Shown here: positions 35,634 through 48,587 of the stretch, one piece after another
Layout of the letters: every line of letters begins with the position of its first letter
Position numbering within the stretch: the first letter of the stretch is position 1
Assembly: GCA_949752795.1 (NCBI GenBank)
Contig: CATKHW010000561.1
Span: 1-64,000 of the forward strand
From: Hyperoodon ampullatus
Lineage: Eukaryota; Chordata; Mammalia; Artiodactyla; Ziphiidae
Reading direction: 5' to 3'
Length of the DNA: 64,000 nt
The notes under the pieces: model-generated
Databases searched by the model: none
Seen by the model: the letters and a program-made list of their open reading frames with translations, nothing else
Told to the model about the DNA's origin: nothing
Made by a program: the position numbers and the translations under genes

Positions 35634-37250
35634 AAACATAAGTAAAGAATATACAGAAAGAATCAGGACAATGTTATAGCAGAGAATATATGAAATGCCA
35701 GTAAATTTGAACATTTCTGTAAAGGGGACCATTTCCTAGCTCCTAAAGTTGACCAAAACTGACACAAGAGGAAATCATTGAAGGTCATCATGTCTGCCCT
35801 TGGCATTCTTGGAACGCCCTGGCCTCAGAATGCAGCATCGGTAGTCCATGGTAACCTGCGGAGAGGGGGTGGGGCTGAAGGAGGTTGGAACACTGCCCTC
35901 ACTGAGGGAGTGGGTGTGGCCATCTCTGCTGTGACTGAACAAAGGGCAGGGGAGCAGGGGGCCCAGGGCAGGGCCCTCAGAGCCCGGCAGGACCAGGGGA
36001 GTGTCACAAGCATTTGGCCCAGGCCAAAGAGCACTTTCTTTGTCTGCACAGCTTCCCAAACACTCACATTTCCACTCAGGCCGCCCTCTTTGTTGAAGTG
36101 TGTGTGGAACGTGTCCTCGCAGTACACCTCGCTGCACAGCTAACCATAGGACTGGGCATCGTACCTTCCTGCCAGGTGACCGAAGTTCGCAGGCAGATGG
36201 GTCACTGGGACCAACGCGGAGAGGCTCCTGCCCTGACCACCGGTCGACCACTGCCGCTGCCCCAGATCGGGGGTTGCAAAGCAGCCCTGTCTGAATCCCC
36301 TGCCTCTAGAGGGAGTATTGGACCAACACTTCTAAAAAATGGGGTCCTTGCGGGCAACTCATCGGAGGGACACAAAAAAATCTTTGCCGACTTTCTCCTG
36401 AAGCTTACGAGCGTTCACACTTAAGCCTTTTACAATGTCAGCTGTTTAGCTAAACATGAGCTCATGATCTAAATTTACACAATAATGAAGAAATCAGCTA
36501 CAAGGGGAGACAATCAGCAAAAACAATCAATATGAGAATTAGTTTCCCAAGGCCACCCATCAGATGTTGGAATAATCAGGTGCAAGGCAGAATATATACA
36601 TAAAACTGGAACTGGAACAAGGAACAAGGATGTTTTCAAAGACTGGTAGGATCTCTAAAACATTTGTAAAGTACATGTCATTGATAAAGCTAAATACTCA
36701 AAGGTTGTGTAATACAACAGATTAATCATTGAGAAGAGTGAAATTATGCTGTTTTGAAAACTATGGCAGGTCAGATTTTCTGCCTAATGATATAAGAAGA
36801 TTTCTCTCAAAAATACACATTTCAAAGACTTATTGGCTGTGAAATAAGTGAAGGGTATTTCAAATGGCTTGTCTGCAAAGGAAGGTGAGATGTAGGGAAT
36901 CACAGAAAGTCGAGGGGAAAATATGTCAATATATACATTGCTATATGGTGAACTAAGCCTTAGGCCAGCAACAATGGAGAGGACCTGACCCTTAGAAACT
37001 TACAAGTAAGCTGGAATCTTCAAAAGTTCAAATCTTTATAAGTAAAAAGATTTATTAAAATGAATAACCAAGTGTTTTAATTGACATCAGATGATCAAAA
37101 CAACAAACCCTGAGAACATAGAAAAAATATAAATAAAGATATGAGCAGAACTTAATACAACAGAAAACGTATAAAATTGAGGTGATTTAGTAAGTCCAAA
37201 GAATATTCTTTGAAAAGATTTAAAAGACACACTTTGATTAAGGAAAACAT
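35634..37250 (+). repeat. Unit U23 (1,617 bp, N-type; trimer position 3)
   Basis: Marks shared with U26: aaagagcactttc, accaccggtcgaccactgcc, a 3-bp deletion in acacatttcaaag near 36820, and gcaaaggaagg. THOP1 block at 35796-36227. Confidence 0.97.
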
Positions 37251-38870
37251 AAACATATGTAAAGAATATACAGAAAGAATCAGGACAATGTTATAGCAGA
37301 GAATATATGAAATGCCAGTAAATTTGAACATTTCTGTAAAGGGGACCATTTCCTAGCTCCTAAAGTTGACCAAAACTGACACAAGAGGAAATCATTGAAG
37401 GTCATCATGTCTGCCCTTGGCATTCTTGGAACGCCCTGGCCTCAGAATGCAGCATCGGTAGTCCATGGTAACCTGCGGAGAGGGGGTGGGGCTGAAGGAG
37501 GTTGGAACACTGCCCTCACTGAGGGAGTGGGTGTGGCCATCTCTGCTGTGACTGAACAAAGGGCAGTGGAGCAGGGGGCCCAGGGCAGGGCCCTCAGAGC
37601 CCGGCAGGCGCAGGGGTGTGTCACAAGCATTTGGCCCAGGCCAAAGGGCGCCTTCTTTGTCTGCACAGCTTCCCAAACACTCACCTTTCCACTCAGGCCG
37701 CCCTCTTTGTTGAAGTGTGTGTGGAAGGTGTCCTCGCAGTACACCTCGCTGCAGAGCTAACCATAGGACTGTGCATCGTACATTCCTGCCAGGTGACCGA
37801 AGTTCGCAGGCAGATGGGTCCCTGGGACCAACGCGGAGAGGCTCCTGCCCTGACCACTGGTCGACCACAGCCGCTGCCCCAGATCGGGGGTTGCAAAGCA
37901 GCCCTGTCTGAATCCCCTGCCTCTAGAGGGAGTATTGGACCAACACTTCTAAAAAATGGGGTCCTTGCGGGCAACTCATTGGAGCGACACAAAAAAATCT
38001 TTGCCGACTTTCTCCTGAAGCTTACGAGCGTTCACACTTAAGCCTTTTACAATGTCAGCTGTTTAGCTAAACATGAGCTCATGATCTAAATTTACACAAT
38101 AATGAAGAAATCAGCTACAAGGGGAGACAATCAGCAAAAACAATCAATATGAGAATTAGTTTCCCAAGGCCACCCATCAGATGTTGGAATAATCAGGTGC
38201 AAGGCAGAAAATATACATAAAACTGGAACTGGAACAAGGAACAAGGATGTTTTCAAAGACTGGTAGGATCTCTAAAACATTTGTAAAGTACATGTCATTG
38301 ATAAAGCTAAATACTCAAAGGTTGTGTAATACAACAGATTAATCATTGAGAAGAGTGAAATTATGCTGTTTTGAAAACTATGGCAGGTCAGATTTTCTGC
38401 CTAATGATATAAGAAGATTTCTCTCAAAAATACACATTATTTCAAAGACTTATTGGCTGTGAAATAAGTGAAGGGTATTTCAAATGGCTTGTCTGCAAAG
38501 AAAGGTGAGATGTAGGGAATCACAGAAAGTCGAGGGGAAAATATGTCAATATATACATTGCTATATGGTGAACTAAGCCTTAGGCCAGCAACAATGGAGA
38601 GGACCTGACCCTTAGAAACTTACAAGTAAGCTGGAATCTTCAAAAGTTCAAATCTTTATAAGTAAAAAGATTTATTAAAATGAATAACCAAGTGTTTTAA
38701 TTGACATCAGATGATCCAAACAACAAACCCTGAGAACATAGAAAAAATATAAATAAAGATATGAGCAGAACTGAATACAACAGAAAACGTATAAAATTGA
38801 GGTGATTTAGTAAGTCCAAAGAATATTCTTTGAAAAGATTTAAAAGACACACTTTGATTAAGGAAAACAT
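37251..38870 (+). repeat. Unit U24 (1,620 bp, K-type; trimer position 1 repeated)
   Basis: Copy of U21 at a 4,857-bp distance. Differs by gcagagctaac near 37753 and by gatccaaac near 38714, the latter a marker of U2-U14. THOP1 block at 37413-37844. Confidence 0.97.
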
Positions 38871-40490
38871 AAACATATGTAAAGAATATACAGAAAGAAT
38901 CAGGACAATGTTATAGCAGAGAATATATGAAATGCCAGTAAATTTGAACATTTCTGTAAAGGGGACCATTTCCTAGCTCCTAAAGTTGACCAAAACTGAC
39001 ACAAGAGGAAATCATTGAAGGTCATCATGTCTGCCCTTGGCATTCTTGGAACGCCCTGGCCTCAGAATGCAGCATCGGTAGTCCATGGTAACCTGCGGAG
39101 AGGGGGCGGGGCTGAAGGAGGTTGGAACACTGCCCTCACTGAGGGAGTGGGTGTGGCCATCTCTGCTGTGACTGAACAAAGGGCAGTGGAGCAGGGGGCC
39201 CAGGGCAGGGCCCTCAGAGCCCGGCAGGCGCAGGGGTGTGTCACAAGCATTTGGCCCAGGCCAAAGGGCGCCTTCTTTGTCCGCACAGCTTCCCAAACAC
39301 TCACCTTTCCACTCAGGCCGCCCTCTTTGTTGAAGTGTGTGTGGAAGGTGTCCTCGCAGAACACCTCGCTGCACAGCTAACCATAGGACTGGGCATCGTA
39401 CCTTCCTGCCAGGTGACCGAAGTTCGCAGGCAGATGGGTCCCTGGGACCAACGCGGAGAGGCTCCTGCCCTGACCACTGGTCGACCACAGCCGCTGCCCC
39501 AGATCGGGGGTTGCAAAGCAGCCCTGTCTGAATCCCCTGCCTCTAGAGGGAGTATTGGACCAACACTTCTAAAAAATGGGGTCCTTGCGGGCAACTCATT
39601 GGAGCGACACAAAAAAATCTTTGCCGACTTTCTCCTGAAGCTTACGAGCGTTCACAGTTAAGCCTTTTACAATGTCAGCTGTTTAGCTAAACATGAGCTC
39701 ATGATCTAAATTTACACAATAATGAAGAAATCAGCTACAAGGGGAGACAATCAGCAAAAACAATCAATATGAGAATTAGTTTCCCAAGGCCACCCATCAG
39801 ATGTTGGAATAATCAGGTGCAAGGCAGAAAATATACATAAAACTGGAACTGGAACAAGGAACAAGGATGTTTTCAAAGACTGGTAGGATCTCTAAAACAT
39901 TTGTAAAGTACATGTCATTGATAAAGCTAAATACTCAAAGGTGGTGTAATACAACAGATTAATCATTGAGAAGAGTGAAATTATGCTGTTTTGAAAACTA
40001 TGGCAGGTCAGATTTTCTGCCTAATGATATAAGAAGATTTCTCTCAAAAATACACATTATTTCAAAGACTTATTGGCTGTGAAATAAGTGAAGGGTATTT
40101 CAAATGGCTTGTCTGCAAAGAAAGGTGAGATGTAGGGAATCACAGAAAGTCGAGGGGAAAGTATGTCAATATATACATTGCTATATGGTGAACTAAGCCT
40201 TAGGCCAGCAACAATGGAGAGGACCTGACCCTTAGAAACTTACAAGTAAGCTGGAATCTTCAAAAGTTCAAATCTTTATAAGGAAAAATATTTATTAAAA
40301 TGAATAACCAAGTGTTTTAATTGACATCAGATGATCAAAACAACAAACCCTGAGAACATAGATAAAATATAAATAAAGATATGAGCAGAACTTAATACAA
40401 CAGAGAACGTATAAAATTGAGGTGATTTAGTAAGTCCAAAGAATATTCTTTGAAAAGATTTAAAAGACACACTTTGATTAAGGAAAACAA
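38871..40490 (+). repeat. Unit U25 (1,620 bp, K-type; trimer position 2 repeated)
   Basis: Copy of U22. Private cgcagaacacc near 39356 and ggaaagtatg near 40157. THOP1 block at 39033-39464. Confidence 0.97.
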
Positions 40491-42107
40491 AAACATAAGT
40501 AAAGAATATACAGAAAGAATCAGGACAATGTTATAGCAGAGAATATATGAAATGCCAGTAAATTTGAACATTTCTGTAAAGGGGACCATTTCCTAGCTCC
40601 TAAAGTTGACCAAAACTGACACAAGAGGAAATCATTGAAGGTCATCATGTCTGCCCTTGGCATTCTTGGAACGCCCTGGCCTCAGAATGCAGCATCGGTA
40701 GTCCATGGTAACCTGCGGAGAGGGGGTGGGGCTGAAGGAGGTTGGAACACTGCCCTCACTGAGGGAGTGGGTGTGGCCATCTCTGCTGTGACTGAACAAA
40801 GGGCAGGGGAGCAGGGGGCCCAGGGCAGGGCCCTCAGAGCCCGGCAGGACCAGGGGAGTGTCACAAGCATTTGGCCCAGGCCAAAGAGCACTTTCTTTGT
40901 CTGCACAGCTTCCCAAACACTCACATTTCCACTCAGGCCGCCCTCTTTGTTGAAGTGTGTGTGGAACGTGTCCTCGCAGTACACCTCGCTGCACAGCTAA
41001 CCATAGGACTGGGCATCGTACCTTCCTGCCAGGTGACCGAAGTTCGCAGGCAGATGGGTCACTGGGACCAACGCGGAGAGGCTCCTGCCCTGACCACCGG
41101 TCGACCACTGCCGCTGCCCCAGATCGGGGGTTGCAAAGCAGCCCTGTCTGAATCCCCTGCCTCTAGAGGGAGTATTGGACCAACACTTCTAAAAAATGGG
41201 GTCCTTGCGGGCAACTCATCGGAGGGACACAAAAAAATCTTTGCCGACTTTCTCCTGAAGCTTACGAGCGTTCACACTTAAGCCTTTTACAATGTCAGCT
41301 GTTTAGCTAAACATGAGCTCATGATCTAAATTTACACAATAATGAAGAAATCAGCTACAAGGGGAGACAATCAGCAAAAACAATCAATATGAGAATTAGT
41401 TTCCCAAGGCCACCCATCAGATGTTGGAATAATCAGGTGCAAGGCAGAATATATACATAAAACTGGAACTGGAACAAGGAACAAGGATGTTTTCAAAGAC
41501 TGGTAGGATCTCTAAAACATTTGTAAAGTACATGTCATTGATAAAGCTAAATACTCAAAGGTTGTGTAATACAACAGATTAATCATTGAGAAGAGTGAAA
41601 TTATGCTGTTTTGAAAACTATGGCAGGTCAGATTTTCTGCCTAATGATATAAGAAGATTTCTCTCAAAAATACACATTTCAAAGACTTATTGGCTGTGAA
41701 ATAAGTGAAGGGTATTTCAAATGGCTTGTCTGCAAAGGAAGGTGAGATGTAGGGAATCACAGAAAGTCGAGGGGAAAATATGTCAATATATACATTGCTA
41801 TATGGTGAACTAAGCCTTAGGCCAGCAACAATGGAGAGGACCTGACCCTTAGAAACTTACAAGTAAGCTGGAATCTTCAAAAGTTCAAATCTTTATAAGT
41901 AAAAAGATTTATTAAAATGAATAACCAAGTGTTTTAATTGACATCAGATGATCAAAACAACAAACCCTGAGAACATAGAAAAAATATAAATAAAGATATG
42001 AGCAGAACTTAATACAACAGAAAACGTATAAAATTGAGGTGATTTAGTAAGTCCAAAGAATATTCTTTGAAAAGATTTAAAAGACACACTTTGATTAAGG
42101 AAAACAT
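40491..42107 (+). repeat. Unit U26 (1,617 bp, N-type; trimer position 3 repeated)
   Basis: Copy of U23 with the same 3-bp deletion near 41677 and gcaaaggaagg. THOP1 block at 40653-41084. Confidence 0.97.
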
Positions 42108-43727
42108 AAACATATGTAAAGAATATACAGAAAGAATCAGGACAATGTTATAGCAGAGAATATATGAAATGCCAGTAAATTTGAACATTTCTGTAAAGGG
42201 GACCATTTCCTAGCTCCTAAAGTTGACCAAAACTGACACAAGAGGAAATCATTGAAGGTCATCATGTCTGCCCTTGGCATTCTTGGAACGCCCTGGCCTC
42301 AGAATGCAGCATCGGTAGTCCATGGTAACCTGCGGAGAGGGGGTGGGGCTGAAGGAGGTTGGAACACTGCCCTCACTGAGGGAGTGGGTGTGGCCATCTC
42401 TGCTGTGACTGAACAAAGGGCAGGGGAGCAGGGGGCCCAGGGCAGGGCCCTCAGAGCCCGGCAGGACCAGGGGAGTGTCACAAGAATTTGGCCCAGGCCA
42501 AAGGGCGCCTTCTTTGTCTGCACAGCTTCCCAAACACTCACATTTCCACTCAGGCCGCCCTCTTTGTTGAAGTGTGTGTGGAACGTGTCCTCGCAGTACA
42601 CCTCGCTGCACAGCTAACCATAGGACTGGGCATCGTACCTTCCTGCCAGGTGACCGAAGTTCGCAGGCAGATGGGTCCCTGGGACCAACGCGGAGAGGCT
42701 CCTGCCCTGACCACAGGTCGAGCACTGCCGCTTCCCCAGATCGGGGGTTGCAAAGCAGCCCTGTCTGAATCCCCTGCCTCTAGAGGGAGTATTGGACCAA
42801 CACTTCTAAAAAATGGGGTCCTTGCGGGCAACTCATCGGAGGGACACAAAAAAATCTTTGCCGACTTTCTCCTGAAGCTTACGAGCGTTCACACTTAAGC
42901 CTTTTACAATGTCAGCTGTTTAGCTAAACATGAGCTCATGATCTAAATTTACACAATAATGAAGAAATCAGCTACAAGGGGAGACAATCAGCAAAAACAA
43001 TCAATATGAGAATTAGTTTCCCAAGGCCACCCATCAGATGTTGGAATAATCAGGTGCAAGGCAGAATATATACATAAAACTGGAACTGGAACAAGGAACA
43101 AGGATGTTTTCAAAGACTGGTAGGATCTCTAAAACATTTGTAAAGTACATGTCATTGATAAAGCTAAATACTCAAAGGTGGTGTAATACAACAGATTAAT
43201 CATTGAGAAGAGTGAAATTATGCTGTTTTGAAAACTATGGCAGGTCAGATTTTCTGCCTAATGATATAAGAACATTTCTCTCAAAAATACACATAATTTC
43301 AAAGACTTATTGGCTGTGAAATAAGTGAAGGGTATTTCAAATGGCTTGTCTGCAAAGAAAGGTGAGATGTAGGGAATCACAGAAAGTCGAGGGGAAAATA
43401 TGTCAATATATACATTGCTATATGGTGAACTAAGCCTTAGGCCAGCAACAATGGAGAGGACCTGACCCTTAGAAACTTACAAGTAAGCTGGAATCTTCAA
43501 AAGTTCAAATCTTTATAAGGAAAAATATTTATTAAAATGAAAAACCAAGTGTTTTAATTGACATCAGATGATCAAAACAACAAACCCTGAGAACATAGAT
43601 AAAATATAAATAAAGATATGAGCAGAACTGAATACAACAGAAAACGTATAAAATTGAGGTGATTTAGTAAGTCCAAAGAATATTCTTTGAAAAGATTTAA
43701 AAGACACACTTTGATTAAGGAAAACAA
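42108..43727 (+). repeat. Unit U27 (1,620 bp, N-type)
   Basis: Private caagaatttgg near 42481 and gagcactgccgcttcccc near 42720. Its tail has aacatttctctc, acataatttc and the cassette, the combination found just before every subtype A unit from here on (U28, U33, U37). THOP1 block at 42270-42701. Confidence 0.97.
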
Positions 43728-45347
43728 AAACATAAGTAAAGAATATACAGAAAGAATCAGGACAATGTTATAGCAGAGAATATATGAAATGCCAGTAAAT
43801 TTGAACATTTCTGTAAAGGGGACCATTTCCTAGCTCCTAAAGTTGACCAAAACTGACACAAGAGGAAATCATTGAAGGTCATCATGTCTGCCCTTGGCAT
43901 TCTTGGAACGCCCTGGCCTCAGAATGCAGCATCGGTATTCCATGGTAACCTGCGGAGAGGGGGTGGGGCTGAAGGAGGTTGGAACACTGCCCTCACTGAG
44001 GGAGTGGGTGTGGCCATCTCTGCTGTGACTGAACAAAGGGCAGGGGAGCAGGGGGCCCAGGGCAGGGCCCTCAGAGGCCGGCAGGCCCAGGGGTGTGTCA
44101 CAAGCATTTGGCCAGGGCCAAAGGGCGCCTTCTTTGTCCGCACAGCTTCCCAAACACTCACCTTTCCACTCAGGCCGCCCTCTTTGTTGAAGTGTGTGTG
44201 GAACGTGTCCTCGCAGTACACCTCGCTGCACAGCTAACCATAGGACTGGGCATCGTACCTTCCTGCCAGGTGACCGAAGTTCGCAGGCAGATGGGTCACT
44301 GGGACCAACGCGGAGAGGCTCCTGCCCTGACCACAGGTCGACCACAGCCGCTGCCCCAGATCGGGGGTTGCAAAGCAGCCCTGTCTGAATCCCCTGCCTC
44401 TAGAGGAAGTATTGGACCAACACTTCTAAAAAATGGGGTCCTTGCGGGCAACTCATTGGAGGGACACAAAAAAATCTTTGCCGACTTTCTCCTGAAGCTT
44501 ACGAGCGTTCACACTTAAGCCTTTTACAATGTCAGCTGTTTAGCTAAACATGAGCTCATGATCTAAATTTACACAATAATGAAGAAATCAGCTACAAGGG
44601 GAGACAATCAGCAAAAACAATCAATATGAGAATTAGTTTCCCAAGGCCACCCATCAGATGTTGGAATAATCAGGTGCAAGGCAGAATATATACATAAAAC
44701 TGGAACTGGAACAAGGAACAAGGATGTTTTCAAAGACTGGTAGGATCTCTAAAACATTTGTAAAGTACATGTCATTGATAAAGCTAAATACTCAAAGGTT
44801 GTGTAATACAACAGATTAATCATTGAGAAGAGTGAAATTATGCTGTTTTGAAAACTATGGCAGGTCAGATTTTCTGCCTAATGATATAAGAAGATTTCTC
44901 TCAAAAATACACATTATTTCAAAGACTTATTGGCTGTGAAATAAGTGAAGGGTATTTCAAATGGCTTGTCTGCAAAGAAAGGTGAGATGTAGGGAATCAC
45001 AGAAAGTCGAGGGGAAAATATGTCAATATATACATTGCTATATGGTGAACTAAGCCTTAGGCCAGCAACAATGGAGAGGACCTGACCCTTAGAAACTTAC
45101 AAGTAAGCTGGAATCTTCAAAAGTTCAAATCTTTCTAAGTAAAAAGATTTATTAAAATGAATAACCAAGTGTTTTAATTGACATCAGATGATCAAAACAA
45201 CAAACCCTGAGAACATAGAAAAAATATAAATAAAGATATGAGCAGAACTGAATACAACAGAAAACGTATAAAATTGAGGTGATTTAGTAAGTCCAAAGAA
45301 TATTCTTTGAAAAGATTTAAAAGACACACTTTGATTAAGGAAAACAT
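43728..45347 (+). repeat. Unit U28 (1,620 bp, K-type, subtype A)
   Basis: Shares agaggccggc and ttggccagggcc with U19. Private gaggaagtatt near 44404. THOP1 block at 43890-44321. Confidence 0.97.
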
Positions 45348-46967
45348 AAACATATGTAAAGAATATACAGAAAGAATCAGGACAATGTTATAGCAGAGAA
45401 TATATGAAATGCCAGTAAATTTGAACATTTCTGTAAAGGGGACCATTTCCTAGCTCCTAAAGTTGACCAAAACTGACACAAGAGGAAATCATTGAAGGTC
45501 ATCATGTCTGCCCTTGGCATTCTTGGAACGCCCTGGCCTCAGAATGCAGCATCGGTAGTCCATGGTAACCTGTGGAGAGGGGGCGGGGCTGAAGGAGGTT
45601 GGAACACTGTCCTCACTGAGGGAGTGGGTGTGGCCATCTCTGCTGTGACTGAACAAAGGGCAGGGGAGCAGGGGGCCCAGGGCAGGGCCCTCAGAGCCCG
45701 GCAGGAGCAGGGGAGTGTCACAAGCATTTGGCCCAGGCCAAAGCGCGCTTTCTTTGTCTGCACAGCTTCCCAAACACTCACATTTCCACTCAGGCCGCCC
45801 TCTTTGTTGAAGTGTGTGTGGAACGTGTCCTCGCAGTACACCTCGCTGCACAGCTAACCATAGGACTGGGCATCGTCCCTTCCTGCCAGGTGACGGAAGT
45901 TCGCAGGCAGATGGGTCACTGGGACCAACGCGGAGAGGCTCCTGCCCTGACCACAGGTCGACCACTGCCGCTGCCCCAGATCGGGGGTTGCAAAGCAGCC
46001 CTGTCTGAATCCCCTGCCTCTAGAGGGAGTATTGGACCAACACTTCTAAAAAATGGGGTCCTTGCGGGCAACTCATCGGAGGGACACAAAAAAATCTTTG
46101 CCGACTTTCTCCTGAAGCTTACGAGCGTTCACACTTAAGCCTTTTACAATGTCAGCTGTTTAGCTAAACATGAGCTCATGATCTAAATTTACACAATAAT
46201 GAAGAAATCAGCTACAAGGGGAGACAATCAGCAAAAACAATCAATATGAGAATTAGTTTCCCAAGGCCACCCATCAGATGTTGGAATAATCAGGTGCAAG
46301 GCAGAATATATACATAAAACTGGAACTGGAACAAGGAACAAGGATGTTTTCAAAGACTGGTAGGATCTCTAAAACATTTGTAAAGTACATGTCATTGATA
46401 AAGCTAAATACTCAAAGGTTGTGTAATACAACAGATTAATCATTGAGAAGAGTGAAATTATGCTGTTTTGAAAACTATGGCAGGTCAGATTTTCTGCCTA
46501 ATGATATAAGAAGATTTCTCTCAAAAATACACATTATTTCAAAGACTTATTGGCTGTGAAATAAGTGAAGGGTATTTCAAATGGCTTGTCTGCAAAGAAA
46601 GGTGAGATGTAGGGAATCACAGAAAGTCGAGGGGAAAATATGTCAATATATACATTGCTATATGGTGAACTAAGCCTTAGGCCAGCAACAATGGAGAGGA
46701 CCTGACCCTTAGAAACTTACAAGTAAGCTGGAATCTTCAAAAGTTCAAATCTTTCTAAGTAAAAAGATTTATTAAAATGAATAACCAAGTGTTTTAATTG
46801 ACATCAGATGATCAAAACAACAAACCCTGAGAACATAGAAAAAATATAAATAAAGATATGAGCAGAACTGAATACAACAGAAAACGTATAAAATTGAGGT
46901 GATTTAGTAAGTCCAAAGAATATTCTTTGAAAAGATTTAAAAGACACACTTTGATTAAGGAAAACAT
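45348..46967 (+). repeat. Unit U29 (1,620 bp, N-type, subtype B)
   Basis: Subtype B marks: acctgtggag, ggcaggagcagggg, aaagcgcgctttc, gtgacggaag, catcgtcccttcc. Private actgtcctc near 45607. THOP1 block at 45510-45941. Confidence 0.97.
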
Positions 46968-48587
46968 AAACATATGTAAAGAATATACAGAAAGAATCAG
47001 GACAATGTTATAGCAGAGAATATATGAAATGCCAGTAAATTTGAACATTTCTGTAAAGGGGACCATTTCCTAGCTCCTAAAGTTGACCAAAACTGACACA
47101 AGAGGAAATCATTGAAGGTCATCATGTCTGCCCTTGGCATTCTTGGAACGCCCTGGCCTCAGAATGCAGCATCGGTAGTCCATGGTAACCTGCGGAGAGG
47201 GGGCGGGGCTGAAGGAGGTTGGAACACTGCCCTCACTGAGGGAGTGGGTGTGGCCATCTCTGCTGTGACTGAACAAAGGGCAGGGGAGCAGGGGGCCCAG
47301 GGCAGGGCCCTCAGAGCCCGGCAGGACCAGGGGAGTGTCACAAGCATTTGGCCCAGGCCAAAGCGCGCTTTCTTTGTCTGCACAGCTTCCCAAACACTCA
47401 CATTTCCACTCAGGCCGCCCTCTTTGTTGAAGTGTGTGTGGAACGTGTCCTCGCAGTACACCTCGCTGCACAGCTAACCATAGGACTGGGCATCGTACCT
47501 TCCTGCCAGGTGACGGAAGTTCGCAGGCAGATGGGTCACTGGGACCAACGCGGAGAGGCTCCTGCCCTGACCACAGGTCGACCACTGCCGCTGCCCCAGA
47601 TCGGGGGTTGCAAAGCAGCCCTGTCTGAATCCCCTGCCTCTAGAGGGAGTATTGGACCAACACTTCTAAAAAATGGGGTCCTTGCGGGCAACTCATCGGA
47701 GGGACACAAAAAAATCTTTGCCGACTTTCTCCTGAAGCTTACGAGCGTTCACACTTAAGCCTTTTACAATGTCAGCTGTTTAGCTAAACATGAGCTCATG
47801 ATCTAAATTTACACAATAATGAAGAAATCAGCTACAAGGGGAGACAATCAGCAAAAACAATCAATATGAGAATTAGTTTCCCAAGGCCACCCATCAGATG
47901 TTGGAATAATCAGGTGCAAGGCAGAATATATACATAAAACTGGAACTGGAACAAGGAACAAGGATGTTTTCAAAGACTGGTAGGATCTCTAAAACATTTG
48001 TAAAGTACATGTCATTGATAAAGCTAAATACTCAAAGGTTGTGTAATACAACAGATTAATCATTGAGAAGAGTGAAATTATGCTGTTTTGAAAACTATGG
48101 CAGGTCAGATTTTCTGCCTAATGATATAAGAAGATTTCTCTCAAAAATACACATTATTTCAAAGACTTATTGGCTGTGAAATAAGTGAAGGGTATTTCAA
48201 ATGGCTTGTCTGCAAAGAAAGGTGAGATGTAGGGAATCACAGAAAGTCGAGGGGAAAATATGTCAATATATACATTGCTATATGGTGAACTAAGCCTTAG
48301 GCCAGCAACAATGGAGAGGACCTGACCCTTAGAAACTTACAAGTAAGCTGGAATCTTCAAAAGTTCAAATCTTTCTAAGTAAAAAGATTTATTAAAATGA
48401 ATAACCAAGTGTTTTAATTGACATCAGATGATCAAAACAACAAACCCTGAGAACATAGAAAAAATATAAATAAAGATATGAGCAGAACTGAATACAACAG
48501 AAAACGTATAAAATTGAGGTGATTTAGTAAGTCCAAAGAATATTCTTTGAAAAGATTTAAAAGACACACTTTGATTAAGGAAAACAT
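46968..48587 (+). repeat. Unit U30 (1,620 bp, N-type, subtype C)
   Basis: Subtype C marks: aaagcgcgctttc with ggcaggaccagg, here with gggggcggggc and gtgacggaag. Closest relative U35. THOP1 block at 47130-47561. Confidence 0.97.

Larger units (their letters stand above)
32394..42107 (+). repeat. Trimer higher-order duplication, period 4,857 bp (U21-U23 / U24-U26)
   Basis: Each of three consecutive units has its specific partner exactly 4,857 bp away. The 3-bp deletion near 36820 and 41677 makes the period 1,620 + 1,620 + 1,617 and gives a strong marker. Confidence 0.92.
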
